Assembly: GCA_037974665.1 (NCBI GenBank)
Contig: CM075764.1
Location: forward strand, 78,074,325 to 78,138,324
Source of the DNA: Ehretia macrophylla
Lineage: Eukaryota; Streptophyta; Magnoliopsida; Boraginales; Ehretiaceae
Direction: 5' to 3'
Length of the DNA: 64,000 nucleotides
The position numbers and the translations under genes were made by a program. Below the pieces are notes generated by a model that ran no database searches, had not been told where the DNA came from, and was given only the letters and a program-made list of their open reading frames with translations. This document shows positions 1-10,860 of the stretch, piece after piece (the first letter of the stretch is position 1; the number at the start of each line of letters is the position of its first letter).

Positions 1-790
1 TGTTCCGGACTTTGGGAAGAACTGGGAGAAACATCTACCACTTGCCTAGTTTTCTTATAACAATAGTTATCAAGCGACTATTGAGATGGCACCTTATGCA
101 GCACTCTACGGCCGTAAATGCCGATCACCTTTGTACTGGGATGAAGTAGGGCAGATGAAGGCTATTGATCCGACTATAATGCTCGAGCTTCTGGAGAAGA
201 TTGAGAATGTCCAGTTGATCAGGCAGAGGATGTTGACAACATAGAGCAGATACAAAAGTTATGCTGATAAACGCCGTCGGGCTTTGGAGTTTGCAGTTGG
301 GGATCGTGTTTTCTTGAAATTGTCTCCTCGTAAGGGGTTTGCTCGCTATGGTAAAGGTGGTAAGCTGAGCCCGAGGTTTGCAGGGCCGTTTGAGATTACC
401 GACCGAGTTGGTAAGTTGGCGTATCGGTTAGCTTTGCCAAAGGACTTCTCTAATGTTCACGATGTCTTCCACGTATCTAATTTGCGGAAGTATTATCCGA
501 ATCCATCTCATATTCTAGAGTCAGAGTCATTACAGCTTCGTGAGAATCTAACTTATGATGAGCAAATGATTCGTATTCTAGATCAGATGGAACGGGAGTT
601 GAGGTCGAAGAAGATTCCGATGGTCAAGGTGTTGTGGAAGCATCATGAGATAGAGGAAGCTACTTGGGAAAGAAGAGACCAGATTCAGCAACAATACCCA
701 GACTTATTCCGAGCAGCAAGTAAGAATTTTGAGGATGAAATTTTTTTAAAGGGGAGAGCATGTGAAACACCAGATTTCATCTATATGTGA
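1..790 (+). pseudogene. Ty3/gypsy chromovirus polyprotein, 3' end (integrase C-terminus and chromodomain)
   Basis: This is the last quarter of a gypsy pol gene; the rest lies left of the window. Reading from base 2 gives the end of the integrase core (NNSYQ, MAPY, LYGRKCRSPLYWDE), then the integrase C-terminal domain (VGDRVFLKLSPRKGF, GPFEI, VFHVSNLRKY). A chromodomain-like tail follows (VKVLWKHHEIEEATWE) and ends near QQQYPDLF. Integrase joins cDNA to the host genome; chromodomains of this class are known to steer insertion towards modified histones. Two in-frame TAG codons (47-49 and 242-244) break it. The second corresponds to CAG in the G1 copy near 53870. The frame runs about 30 bases into the LTR before stopping. 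Family identification is secure; the lineage (Tekay/Del type) is an inference. Confidence 0.9.
748..760 (+). other. Polypurine tract of gypsy element A
   Basis: A purine-rich run (AAAGGGGAGAG followed by CA) lies directly before the LTR start TGTGAAAC. This is the expected site for priming plus-strand DNA synthesis. It matches the layout of the G1 tract at 54378-54389. Confidence 0.75.
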
Positions 791-1310
791 AATTATGTGT
801 TTTGACCTGTATATGTGTTATATGAGTTAGAATGCGCTAATTCTATTATTTATACTCCTATTACATGCTATGTGAGTATTCATGGAAGTTTCGTAAAAAT
901 CGGCATTGAAAATTTTATCGTCGAGTTTTGTAAATAGTATTGTTGAAACATGTCCGCTAAAATTTTGACACGGGTGTTTTTAGTGTTTGAAAACCTAGTC
1001 CTCGGATATTAATAGACTCGTATTTGATTAAAACAGATTTTGAATCGGATTAGGAATTTAAAAGGATTTTACACCTTATTTTGCAAAAATTGAGTTTTAT
1101 AGCTATTTGTATGTATATGTATGCATATGAAATGTTGTCACCTACACTTAAACTACTAAATATAGTATATATGATAGATATATATGTAAGTAAACAAAAT
1201 AGTCTAGGAAAACAATTAAAAGACTAAGAAATACAAATTAAAAGACTAGAAAATCAACTTTGACCGTTTGCATTTTGTTGACATATTCTAAGCATGTATC
1301 AACATATGTT
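761..1310 (+). mobile_element. Truncated 3' LTR of gypsy element A
   Basis: The sequence from TGTGAAAC matches the start of the G1-family LTRs at 23062 and 54390 (the TTTGACCTG segment, a shared segment around CGTCGAGTTTTG, then AACCTAGTCCTCGG). Similarity stops near 1300, about 550 bp into an LTR that is normally 2.2-2.5 kb. The terminal TGACA end and the target duplication are missing. Element A was therefore cut off, probably by the event that placed Y beside it. Bases 1311-1379 are not assigned. Confidence 0.75.
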
Positions 1311-1379
1311 CTTCCAACAATGTACATAAAACTAGCTAGCACACATTATATATCTTCAATACATAATGTAAAAGAGTGG

Positions 1380-4300
1380 TTAAAAGGTATACCTCTTGTA
1401 GACTCAAGGTTGATGAAGCTTGAAGTTGGAACTCTTGATTCCTTCTAACTTGACGGTTCTAGTTGGTCCACCAAGCATCCAATGTCCACCCCAATCTTAG
1501 AAGAAAAATGTGCTAGTATACTTCTAAGATATGAAGCTATGTGTATGGTTTGTTTTTGCAAAAGAAGAATGGTTTTTGCAAAAGAAGAATGGTTTTTGCT
1601 TATGCTACCAAGGCCGAAAATCACAAGCTCAAGGAAGAAGATGAAGTTTTTGCTCTCCTTCTTTTTCTTGTTTGGCCATGTATGCGTGTATGTGTAGAGG
1701 GATAATTTGTTTTCTTTTGATTATTATATATAATCACTATTATATTTTAATATTACATTATTAGATGGCCAATCACAATTGCTATCTTCTTTAGATAAAC
1801 AAGACAAAGCCATGCAAATCCTAGGATTGTAAACATTGCAATCCAAAGATTCTTATCATCAAAAGCAATGGCTAGGATTCTTTTGTCTTTATTCAAGACT
1901 TAATCTTAACCATCCAATTCAAATTAGAAGAATAGGATTGTTGACATGGACTATCAAATCATCAATCTTTACATGTGCACGTCCAGTCACTAATTTGTAT
2001 TTTTAAATTGATGACTAGGATTGACGACGTGACATTTATCAAATCACATCATCAATATACACACAAATATATAAACACCATTTATATACATGATGAGGGA
2101 CTGATAAACCTCCTTATCTATTTTGAAAATGTCTTCGGCATTTCCTGAAATACCCTCATGCTTATGAGTGACGCACTAGTAACAAACGTACCGTGAAAAT
2201 GTACACGATAATGAAGACAATGTTCCTTATGAATCCATTTACCTGACGAGAATTAGCGTGTAGTCCGATCCTTCTATTAAAAAGGCCTCGATCGGGTAAG
2301 GAACATGAAATAGTTAAGTCCACTTCCGATACTATGAATAAATCTAAACCGGTATAACGAGAGATAACTACCATGGAAAAACTCATTTCCATCAATTCAT
2401 ACTCGCCTTGGCCAAGGACTTCCTTGTTTAACAACCGATTTCAAATATCATAGGACATCGCCTTACGCCGGAGGTTAACAGATCCTATCTTGACAATCAC
2501 TTCTCAGTCTATATCACAAAACTAAAACACGAAAGGCCGTAACCTACCTTGTAAAAGACAGGTGTTGTCCAAACGTAATATTTAATCCCTGTTATAACCA
2601 GCGGCCGCAATCTCTTAAGTCTGAGGATTAATTTCCACAATTCCCAACTAAATAGTAAATTATTAACTTGAAATCATGTAGTTCACTATTTATTGTCATA
2701 TTCAATGATCCGTTCACTGAAGATCACTCATATGTTTATTAGTCCACATCATCATGTTGCTCTGGCACTTTGCATACCATCATTTATCATTAACATCACT
2801 ATGTTAATCAAATGTAATAATATATGATAACCCGTACTAGATTATTCTAAGTCCTGGTCGAACAATCTAAAGGGCTATGAATCGATTCTTAAAGTTTATC
2901 CTATCGAAGAAAAACGGTGAAGTATTCTAAACTCCTTTAGAACGTATCTTTCTTCTCGGATAAGCATTAGGGACATGTTTATACAGAGTGGAGAATATAA
3001 ACATCCAAAAATATCATTGTGTGTAAAACACACATATATTCTTATTAAACCCTAATTAAGTCATCTCATCTATAGCATTAGGGCATATCCCTAACAATCT
3101 CCCACTTGCACTAATGCTATCAACTATAGGATTAGCGCATTGTGCATTCATATCTATATACTCATCTTCTCTAAGATGGTGATCAATTGTAATTACCTTT
3201 ACAAGATTAGTGGGTCAACTATAGAAGTATCTATAGGATCCTTTTCTGTTAAACCATTTTCTGTCAAGAAAGTATTTATTGAACTGACTCTTATATGTTT
3301 GGATTCTTGATGAGATCGGGTTCTTTAAGCTTGTGCAAGAAGCCTCTATAATAGTCACCATATTACAAGATATCGGTAACTACCAATAGATAGAACCACA
3401 TAATATCCAAACACCATTAAAAGTCAAGTAGCATCTTGGCTCAAATAATAAGATAACGATTACTTATTATTCGGAACTCTTTACAAAGTTCATAAATCCA
3501 TTATTAATAATGTTTTTATCATTTTTAGTGAATTTTTCTCTAGAAACTTCACTATCTCCATAAACCTTGAAAATCTCGGGTTATAATTCATATAAAGATC
3601 ATTATTACCATAATAAGATCAATAGAACCTATATGTATCCTCTCCGATATATATCATGTAACTTATTACATCATATCGGGCCTTATACTTGCCATCGCAT
3701 GTAAGGAGACTGCAAACGGCTAAAGGATAAGGTGAAAAAACCTTTCGCAACCTTTCCTAAATAGTTAGAAAGAAATCTACAAGAAAAGATGGATACCCTG
3801 CCATAAAGGCTGGAGACCAAAATTTCTTAGATTCCTCCATCTTAAAAAAAAACCTTAAGATCATGACCTAGTGTACAAGCTATGAGGAAATCAAATAATC
3901 ATATCATTGTATTTCATGATCGTACAAGACATGATTGGTTTACCCTAGATTTACAATACTTGACTATTTAATTTTATTGGACCTATGGTGAATTTTGACT
4001 AATGAATGTATCATGATTTTACAAGATTTGTAAAGGGTTTAAGCTCATACTAACTTCTCTTATAAACTTAGATATCAACTTCATTTTCAATGAAATCGAT
4101 CTCTATCATTTCATTTTGAAAAACTCATTAACCTTTCATCATAGTTGCTTTCACTAAAGAAACTATGAATAAAGTTTAAATTCTATCTATCCATAGAATT
4201 AAAATCATAGTACAAAGATAAGCTTAAAATCAATTTGAAAGATTTTGGTGATAAATGATGCACTCAATAATCTTCTTTTATAACCAAACATATTCTGGAC

Positions 4301-4980
4301 AAGTCTCATAAACTCTATTTCTTTTTAACTATTCATTTTTGGACAAACTCTTTTACCAAAAGAAAAATCAATCCATCAAACTCATTTGAATAGAAATAAA
4401 AGAATTCAAGTCTTTAACTCTCGACCATTTCAAAGTCTTAGACTTACATGACAACCTTATTAAATATGATTCAGTAATTAGCCATTTTATTAAATGCTAA
4501 GCAATGAAAAATGAATGTTTATGTGGTTTCCGTTTGAAGACATTCTTTATTTTGATATGCATTCTGAATATTTCATTTTCATAATGAAATTATACAAAAT
4601 GCCAATCATTCTCTACATAGGATCAATTCAAAAACTATCCTTAGCAAGAAATGATTGAAATAGTCACTACTATTTTTCATCAAATAAAGAAAATTCAAAC
4701 TAACCAAACATTTACAAATATTTTTCAAAATTAGGATCGCATACCGATCCAATCCTTAAGAACATCTAAATCATGCATAAAAAGGTCTACTACTCAATCC
4801 CCTCCTGATGAGAGATCTCCCGGTAAGAATGCCACAGCCCGATTCCTTCTATGTCTCATCTTTCTCCTCTTTCTAATGTTTCTACTTTGGCTAGGTCGAA
4901 GCACAGAGGGAGAAAAGTCAACAAAGGTTATGTTGCTAAGAAATTTTTTGAAATCTGTTGTTTCTACTTAGTGCATAAAG
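1380..4980 (-). mobile_element. Element Y: minus-strand copia-type non-autonomous LTR element, 5'-truncated
   Basis: Y is an inverted relative of X. Its 3' LTR (1380-3096) ends in plus-strand CCCTAACA, the complement of the X LTR start TGTTAGGG. A polypurine tract (plus-strand ATCTCCCACTTGC, 3097-3109) follows. The internal part (3110-about 4980) is the complement of X internal DNA near 34435-35430, for example the segment with TCATTATTACCATAATAAGATC. I find no gag or pol frame in it. The far LTR end and the whole 5' side (leader, PBS, 5' LTR) are absent, so the boundaries at 1380 and 4980 are approximate and no target duplication can be named. It is a fragment of a pol-less element, not a host gene. 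Confidence 0.7.
3097..3109 (-). other. Polypurine tract of element Y
   Basis: Read on the minus strand this is GCAAGTGGGAGAT, immediately before the LTR start. The same string precedes the 3' LTRs of C1 (12820) and, with small changes, X (35432) and C2 (40446). Confidence 0.8.
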
Positions 4981-4994
4981 GTTGTGATTCACAC

Positions 4995-5415
4995 TTATCT
5001 TGATAGATCATTTCCTTCACTTGGAATATCTAATCTCAATTTTAATGGTTTCTTCTTATTACCTCTGCTTAAACTTTTAAATTCCACTTTCCTATGAGTC
5101 GATGAATCAATAAAATAAACATCTCTAAACTTGCTAATAGCGCCATTTATTATGGCTAAGCCACTTTGAACACACAAATTTAAAAATGGCATACATATCT
5201 ATTATGAAAAATTTTACTTTTATATGTGTCTTGAAATTGTCCTATTAATGGCTTAATAGTTCTAGATATGTTACTTGCATTGTCAAATGATATGCTAAGT
5301 ACCTTATTATCAATTTGATATTCACGTGCAACTTTAACAATGCAACTTGTTATACATTCAGCACTATGTTCATCTTCTACTAATTGAAAACTTATAATTC
5401 TTTTTTGCATATTCC
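4995..5415 (-). pseudogene. hAT-superfamily transposase remnant
   Basis: Two overlapping minus-strand frames, 5180-5410 and 4995-5192, together read like the central part of plant hAT (BED-finger type) transposases. The first has KRIISFQLVEDEHS, VAREYQIDNKVLSISFDNAS and a terminal RYVCH; the second has NLCVQSGLAIINGAISKFRDV and ends near LRLDIP. In the family this region holds a catalytic-core Asp and the conserved C..H..NL motif. A frameshift near 5185 separates the halves, and the zinc finger, the rest of the core and the dimerisation domain are missing. The bases just upstream on the minus strand (TTTCCCTTCAG) resemble a 3' splice site. No terminal inverted repeats were found. It appears to be among the oldest layers here. 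Confidence 0.75.
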
Positions 5416-5468
5416 TGAAGGGAAACGTTATATCGCATGAATTAAATTCTATAATTACAAGAATAAGG

Positions 5469-7520
5469 TGTTAGAGATATGTCCTAATTCTATATAGTTA
5501 GATGACCCATATAGGGCATTTTGATGTAAATCTGAATGGCATGTTAATTGGATGTTCATATTCTCCGTTCAATTATAAGAATATGTCCTCAATGTTTTTC
5601 GGAGAAGAAATATATTCTTAAGGTGTTGAGAATTCAATGACATGTTTCTTCGACATGATAAACATTCAAAAGCATTCATAGTCCTTAGATTATTCGACCA
5701 GAACTAGAATAATCAAGTACGGACTATCATATGTAGTTACCTTTGATTGACATAGAGATGTTAATGATAAAGGGTAACGAGCGTTGAGCTACAACAGCAT
5801 AGGGATGCGATTAACTCACATATGAATGATCGTTGGTTGAACGGATCATTGAATGTGACCAGAATGATGAAATTACATGACTTTGGATTCATAGTTTGTC
5901 ATTCGTTGTAAATTGTGCAAATTAATCCTTTGACTTGAGAAATTACGGTTGTCGGCTATATCAGGGGGCTAAATCTTGCGTTTGGACAATGCTCGCCTTC
6001 TTTGAGTGTGAGATACGGCCTCTTGCAGTTTAGTCTTGTGATATGAGTCTGACAGGTAATTGTCAAGATATGATCTGTTAACCTCCGATAGTGAGGCGAT
6101 GTCCTATGCGATATAGTGTCGGTCGTCTGAAATGAGAAATCCTCGACCGGGGTAGTTGAACGATGGAAAGGTGTTTTTCCATAGATGTCATCTCTCATTC
6201 CACCGAACTAGATCTATGCATTGAATCGTATAGCAAACTTAATCATTTCATGGTCCCCACAATGATCGGGACATTTTAACAAAAAGATCGGACTACACGT
6301 TAATTTACGACTAGGTTCGTTGGAATTTGACTTCATTACTGTACATATTGTCATGACACGTTCGTTGCTAGCGCGTCACTCATGAACATGAAGGTATTCC
6401 TAAGAATGACGGAGACATTTTCAGAATCGATCCTTTATCGTTGTACGGTCATGAACCTAAAAAGTCACACACTTAGGGCATCATGAATAAAGTCATTTCT
6501 GAGCTTGGTATTGAGTTGGAAACACGTAAAAGTGTTAACGGTGTGATTTTGGACCTTACCAGTTAAGTAGGCCAAAATCGTAATTTTTGAAAGTTTTGGG
6601 ATCAAAGTGTAAATATTGAAAAGTATTGGGTCAATAGTGCAAATTGATTGAGGGGTCAATCTGTAATTAATTATTCTAAAAGGGTTTAGGAATAATTAAT
6701 GTTTGTCTTCACTAAAAGACAAACAACAAGTTGCACAAAAAGACAACGACTAAAAGACAAAACACAAAAGGTCAAAAGACAACTTGCACAAAAAGACAAA
6801 TAACAAGTTGTAAGCAAAAATTGTCCAATTTGCCCCCCCTTTGGCCGGCCATGCATAGGATTAAGACACTTGGCTTCTTGATCATGACACTTGGCATTTG
6901 ATGAGCTTGTTCATGCATTTATAAATAGAAGACAAGTTCTTCATTCTTATTTGCACCCTATGGCCGAAATTCTCTCTCTTTAGAAGCATATCGTTCTCTT
7001 TTTTCTCTTGGTGTTTTCGGCCAAGTCTAGTAGAGATATGAAACTTTTGCTTCTAAGTTTTTAACTCTTAATTTACTAAGCTCTCGGACTTAACTAAGCT
7101 AGAACTACAATTAGTTAGTTGTCATTTGCTTTTGGATACCCGTGGAGCGACTAGGACCTTTGCACGTGCGAATGAGCTTTGCCCGAGTCAAGATCTTCTT
7201 CAAGTGTCTACATCCGAGTTCTCCACGCGAGGTATTTCGTTTTAAATACATTTGTATATAGTTGTATATACTTTATTGTATTTACTTTTAATGTACTAGT
7301 TACAGATTTCCTCTTGAGTTTATGTAAATACAAACTTGTTTACATGCAAATTTTAATTGTTATTATTTCCGCTGCGCTTGCATGTTTTTGTTATTTACAT
7401 ATCTCGAGACGATCCTGTTGTGCTCCCATTTTTTAAGCTGACGCTATTACACGCCTTCATTTATGAAGCTGACGCCTTTGCGCCTTCATTTTGAAGCAGA
7501 CGCCCTTTATAGTGCCTTCA
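5469..7520 (+). repeat. C1 5' LTR
   Basis: It begins TGTTAGAGATATG and ends GTGCCTTCA. A TATA box lies about 1.45 kb in, so U3 is long and R/U5 is about 600 bp. It holds a degenerate AAAAGACAA repeat cluster (6711-6810) and ends in a three-unit GAAGCNGACGCC repeat. It aligns with the X LTR along most of its length. Several short frames inside it are chance. Confidence 0.95.
6920..6928 (+). promoter_or_regulatory. TATA box of C1 5' LTR
   Basis: TATAAATAG occurs in both LTR copies at nearly the same offset (1451 and 1455 bases from the LTR start). It probably sets the start of the genomic RNA. Confidence 0.65.
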
Positions 7521-7522
7521 AG

Positions 7523-7535
7523 TGGTATCAGAGCC
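7523..7535 (+). other. C1 primer-binding site (initiator tRNA-Met type)
   Basis: TGGTATCAGAGCC starts two bases after the LTR. It is complementary to the 3' end of plant initiator tRNA-Met, the usual primer for minus-strand synthesis in this class. Confidence 0.9.
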
Positions 7536-8831
7536 ACGATTTTGAAAGTCCGTAATATATACATTAGATCTAATCTTTTAATGTTTATTGACACGTTTAC
7601 GCGAAAGATATGAGTTGATTCCATCCCGCATGGAAAGATTGACTTTGATTGTAGCGAGCCAAAAGTTTTCTATGATCGGGCTTGATGATCCCTTTATATG
7701 AAAATCTCGGTTTACGTCTCATATCGAGACTATATGGCTTGTGAACTCGGTTGGTCTTGCAATGCTTGGTTGATGTTAGAGTCAATTCTCTTTCATGCAT
7801 GTTGTCAAAACATTAATAGAAGATTAGATGGACTTTGTTTATCTTTTGTATATGATGCGTTAAGATGTTTATTGATTATTTTCATTTAGATTTGATTATC
7901 TATGTGATAAGTTTAATCTAGCTACATGATGCATAAATGGTGAACTTGATCATGGACTTAGTGGATACCCGGTTTGTAATTGAGACATAAGTCTCATTTT
8001 ATTTTTCTTACTTTTGAGAGAACTTTGTAGTGAGGACTATATGTAAATTCTCAACAAGAAATGCAAAGAGACAACTGGATAAATCCAAAGGAGTTGGAGA
8101 TCTTGAAGACATAGTGATGTGTTTTAAGATAGTTTTTCCTTTTTATTCCAAAGTCCATGATCCACCATTTATACATGTTGCATGCATTATATACTATATG
8201 ATTGTTAATGTATGCATGATGAGATCTATTACAAAACTCCCAAATGTGCAAATCAATATTAGATCTGTTGTCATCCGCCATCCTAGGACTTAATGAACCC
8301 AAAGCGATCATGTCTGGTCTTGCCCAAAGGTAGAGGGACATGATTCGTACTAAGTTTAATTAAGTTGCTAGTAAGAACATAGTGATGTGGTTGTCTGCCA
8401 AAATTTAACGGCCAACATAGCCACAAAGACTTGAGGCTAGTGATTCAATTTGTGGGATAACTGTGAGATTGCGGGTCGGGTCTAACTGAATTACTTAATC
8501 AACATAGCCACAAAGGTTTGAGACCAAAGTAATTTAGGGACTGGATATAAGCATAACCTATTTTGTGAAATAGATAACAAAGAGTTGTTGACTCCTGATA
8601 TTTCTATTCCAACATAGCCACAAAGGTTTGAGGGATACAAATTATTGAGAGAATTTGGTCACCCACTACCGGATTCTAACGGATTCGCGTTTCTTGTTTT
8701 GGGAGTATGAGATTCGATAAAGTTAGTGGGAGTTACTATTTTTTGTAAAGACCATACTTAAATAGTTATACATTTTTACATCAACTAGCAGTCTTACTTT
8801 CTGTACTACTTATTTCTGCAGTATTTTTATA
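7536..8831 (+). other. C1 untranslated leader between PBS and gag
   Basis: About 1.3 kb without a credible coding frame. It holds a six-base-pair hairpin, TGAGAC-ATAA-GTCTCA at 7981-7996, and three copies of a 23-bp motif (8413, 8500, 8610). Both features recur in order in the X leader at 27003 and 27414-27646. In retroelements this region normally carries dimerisation and packaging signals; that role is inferred here. Confidence 0.7.
8413..8632 (+). repeat. Triplicated leader motif of C1
   Basis: CAACATAGCCACAAAGGTTT followed by GAG occurs at 8413-8435 (with AAGACTT in place of AAGGTTT), 8500-8522 and 8610-8632. The start-to-start distances are 87 and 110 bp, and the sequence between copies is unrelated. 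Confidence 0.9.
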
Positions 8832-9641
8832 ATGGCTTCTATTTCAAATCCCATTGCCTGTATCCTTGATAAAAATGCTTTAACCAGACCAAACTTTCCC
8901 GATTGGTTTCGCAATCTTAAAATTGTTTTGGGATTGGAAAAGATTGAATATGTTTTGGATAAGGCCCCTCCTGCTACCCTTCTTGAAACTGCAACTGAAG
9001 AAGAGCAAGAAACATATCGGCTCTAGGTAGAACATGACTTGAGAGCAAAGGCTTACATTCTTGCTTCAATGTCGAATGAACTGCAAAAGCAGCATGAGAA
9101 TATGTCTGATGCTGCTAGCATGATTCTGAACTTGAAAGAGCTGTATGGTGAGCAAAATGATGTTGCCAGATATGAACTGTCAAATGAGTTGTTTAGAGCT
9201 AGATTGGAAGAAGGTGGTGATGTCAGCAAGCATGTTCTCAGGATGATTAATTTGATTACTCAACTTGAGATGCATAAGTTTGACATGGATTGTAAGCTGC
9301 ACACAGACCTTATTCTGCAGTCCCTCCCACCTTCCTTCAATCAGTTCATAGTGAACTTTTAGATGAACAAGCTATCTACTTCTTTGCCTGAGCTGGCCAA
9401 TATGTTGACCACTGCGCAGTCATAGTTCAAGGGAAAAGGTAAAGAGATTGTCCTCGTTGCTACCTCTTCTTCTGGGTTTAGGCCCAAGAATAGATGAAGG
9501 AGGAAGAACAAGAAGAAGAAGGACACTATTCCTAGGCCTACTGGAGGTGTTAAGAAGAAAGCAGTCGTCCCTAAAGGGCAGTGTTATCACTGCAAGGGTG
9601 ATGGCCATTGGAGAAGAAATTGTCCCCTATACCTTCAAGAG
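8832..9641 (+). pseudogene. gag: C1 gag (capsid/nucleocapsid), broken
   Basis: Gag packages the element RNA into a cytoplasmic particle. The ATG at 8832 is the first in a good frame after the leader, and its start (MASISNPIACIL) matches the X copy at 27848. The frame continues through LRAKAYILASM, YELSNELFRARLEEGGDVSKHV and LILQSLPPSFNQF. It ends with a basic stretch and a CCHC zinc knuckle, CYHCKGDGHWRRNC at 9582-9623, which binds RNA. Stops interrupt it at 9024-9026 and 9360-9362, with more near 9423 and 9495; at least the TAG stops could come from CAG. Frame is otherwise kept throughout. Function is lost. Confidence 0.85.
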
Positions 9642-10860
9642 TTGAAAAAGAAACAGGTTGCCACCACTGTGCGAGGTACAACTTCTTTTTCTGTGAATGA
9701 AACTAATTTTTCAATTAGTCCGGCTTGTACATCTTGGATTTTAGATTCTGGTGCTACGACACATGTTTGTATGTCCTCACAGAATCTAAATGATAGGATA
9801 ACACTTCGGAAGTGTGAGATTGTCCTGAAGGTTGGTAATGGAGCAAGTGTTGCGGCCCATGCCAAAGGAAATGTTGAAGTTTGTCTGCCTGCTGGTCATG
9901 TTATGCGTTTGTCAAATGTTTTGTTTGTTCCAAATGCTGATAGGAATATTGTTTCTATTCCTAAACTTGTTTGTGAAAATTATGAATTTTCTTTTATGAA
10001 CAAGGGCTGTAATATTTATTACCGTAATAAATATATCGGCTCAGCTACTTTGTTGAACGGACTTTATCATTTGAATCTTGATGAATGCATGCATATAACT
10101 TCAACTTCCACTTTAAAACAATCAAAAGATATTCAAATTAATGTAAAACGATTGTGGCACTTGAGACTTGGACATATTAACGAGAAAAGATTAACATGGA
10201 TGGCTCAAAATGAACTTATCGATTCATTGGGATTTGAGCCCGGGCCTACATGTGAGTCTTGTATTCTCAGAAAAATGACCAAGTCATCATTTGTTGGAAA
10301 ATGAACAAGAGCCACTGAATTGTTAGCATTAAAACATAGTGATGTATGTAGACCCTTTAGATAAATGGATCGCGGTGGTTATATCTACTTCATAACCTTC
10401 ACCGATGATTATTCTCGGTATGGTTATGTGTACTTAATGAAGTATAAATCCGAATCTTTTGATAAATTCAAGGAATTTAAAGCTGAAGTAGAAAACCAAA
10501 CGGGAAAAAGTATTAAAAACTTGCGATCCGATCGTGGAGGTGAATACTTAAGTACCGAATTTCTTGAATATCTTAAACAAGCTGTAATAACTTCACAGAC
10601 TACTCTACCTACTACACCACAATTAAATGGAGTATCTGAACATAGGAATCATACATTGATGGACATGGTACGATCTATGATCATACACCAATCTTCCAAT
10701 TTCATTGTAGGGGTATGCACTTCTTACGACTACTTATTTGTGGAATGGGGATCCAACTAAAGTTGTTCCTACTACACCGTATGAGATGTGGTTTGGTAGG
10801 AAACCAAGTCTTAATCACATTAGGATTTAGGGCTGTCCCGCTTATGTTAAAAAACTTAAG
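9642..10860 (+). pseudogene. pol: C1 protease, GAG-pre-integrase and integrase, broken
   Basis: In the same frame as gag. The aspartic protease motif DSGATTH is at 9744-9764; it would cleave the polyprotein. The GAG-pre-integrase segment reads RLWHLRLGHINEKRL with a downstream CESC (zinc-binding HHCC type). Integrase core motifs follow: FTDDYSRYGYVYLM, LRSDRGGEY and NGVSEHRN, giving the D-D-E positions. There are TGA/TAG-type stops near 10302 and 10360. The frame shifts between 10700 and 10760, so the integrase C-terminus is in the next frame, where ATTTAGGGC replaces a usual Trp codon by TAG. The order protease-integrase-RT marks it as copia. Confidence 0.88.

Noticed and set aside
7523-7535. 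tRNA-like string as part of a tRNA gene
   Set aside because: Only the complement of a tRNA 3' end is present, at the expected distance from an LTR; no cloverleaf flanks it.
8413-8632. Spaced repeats as a CRISPR array
   Set aside because: Only three units with irregular 87-110 bp spacing in a plant retroelement leader, and no cas genes.
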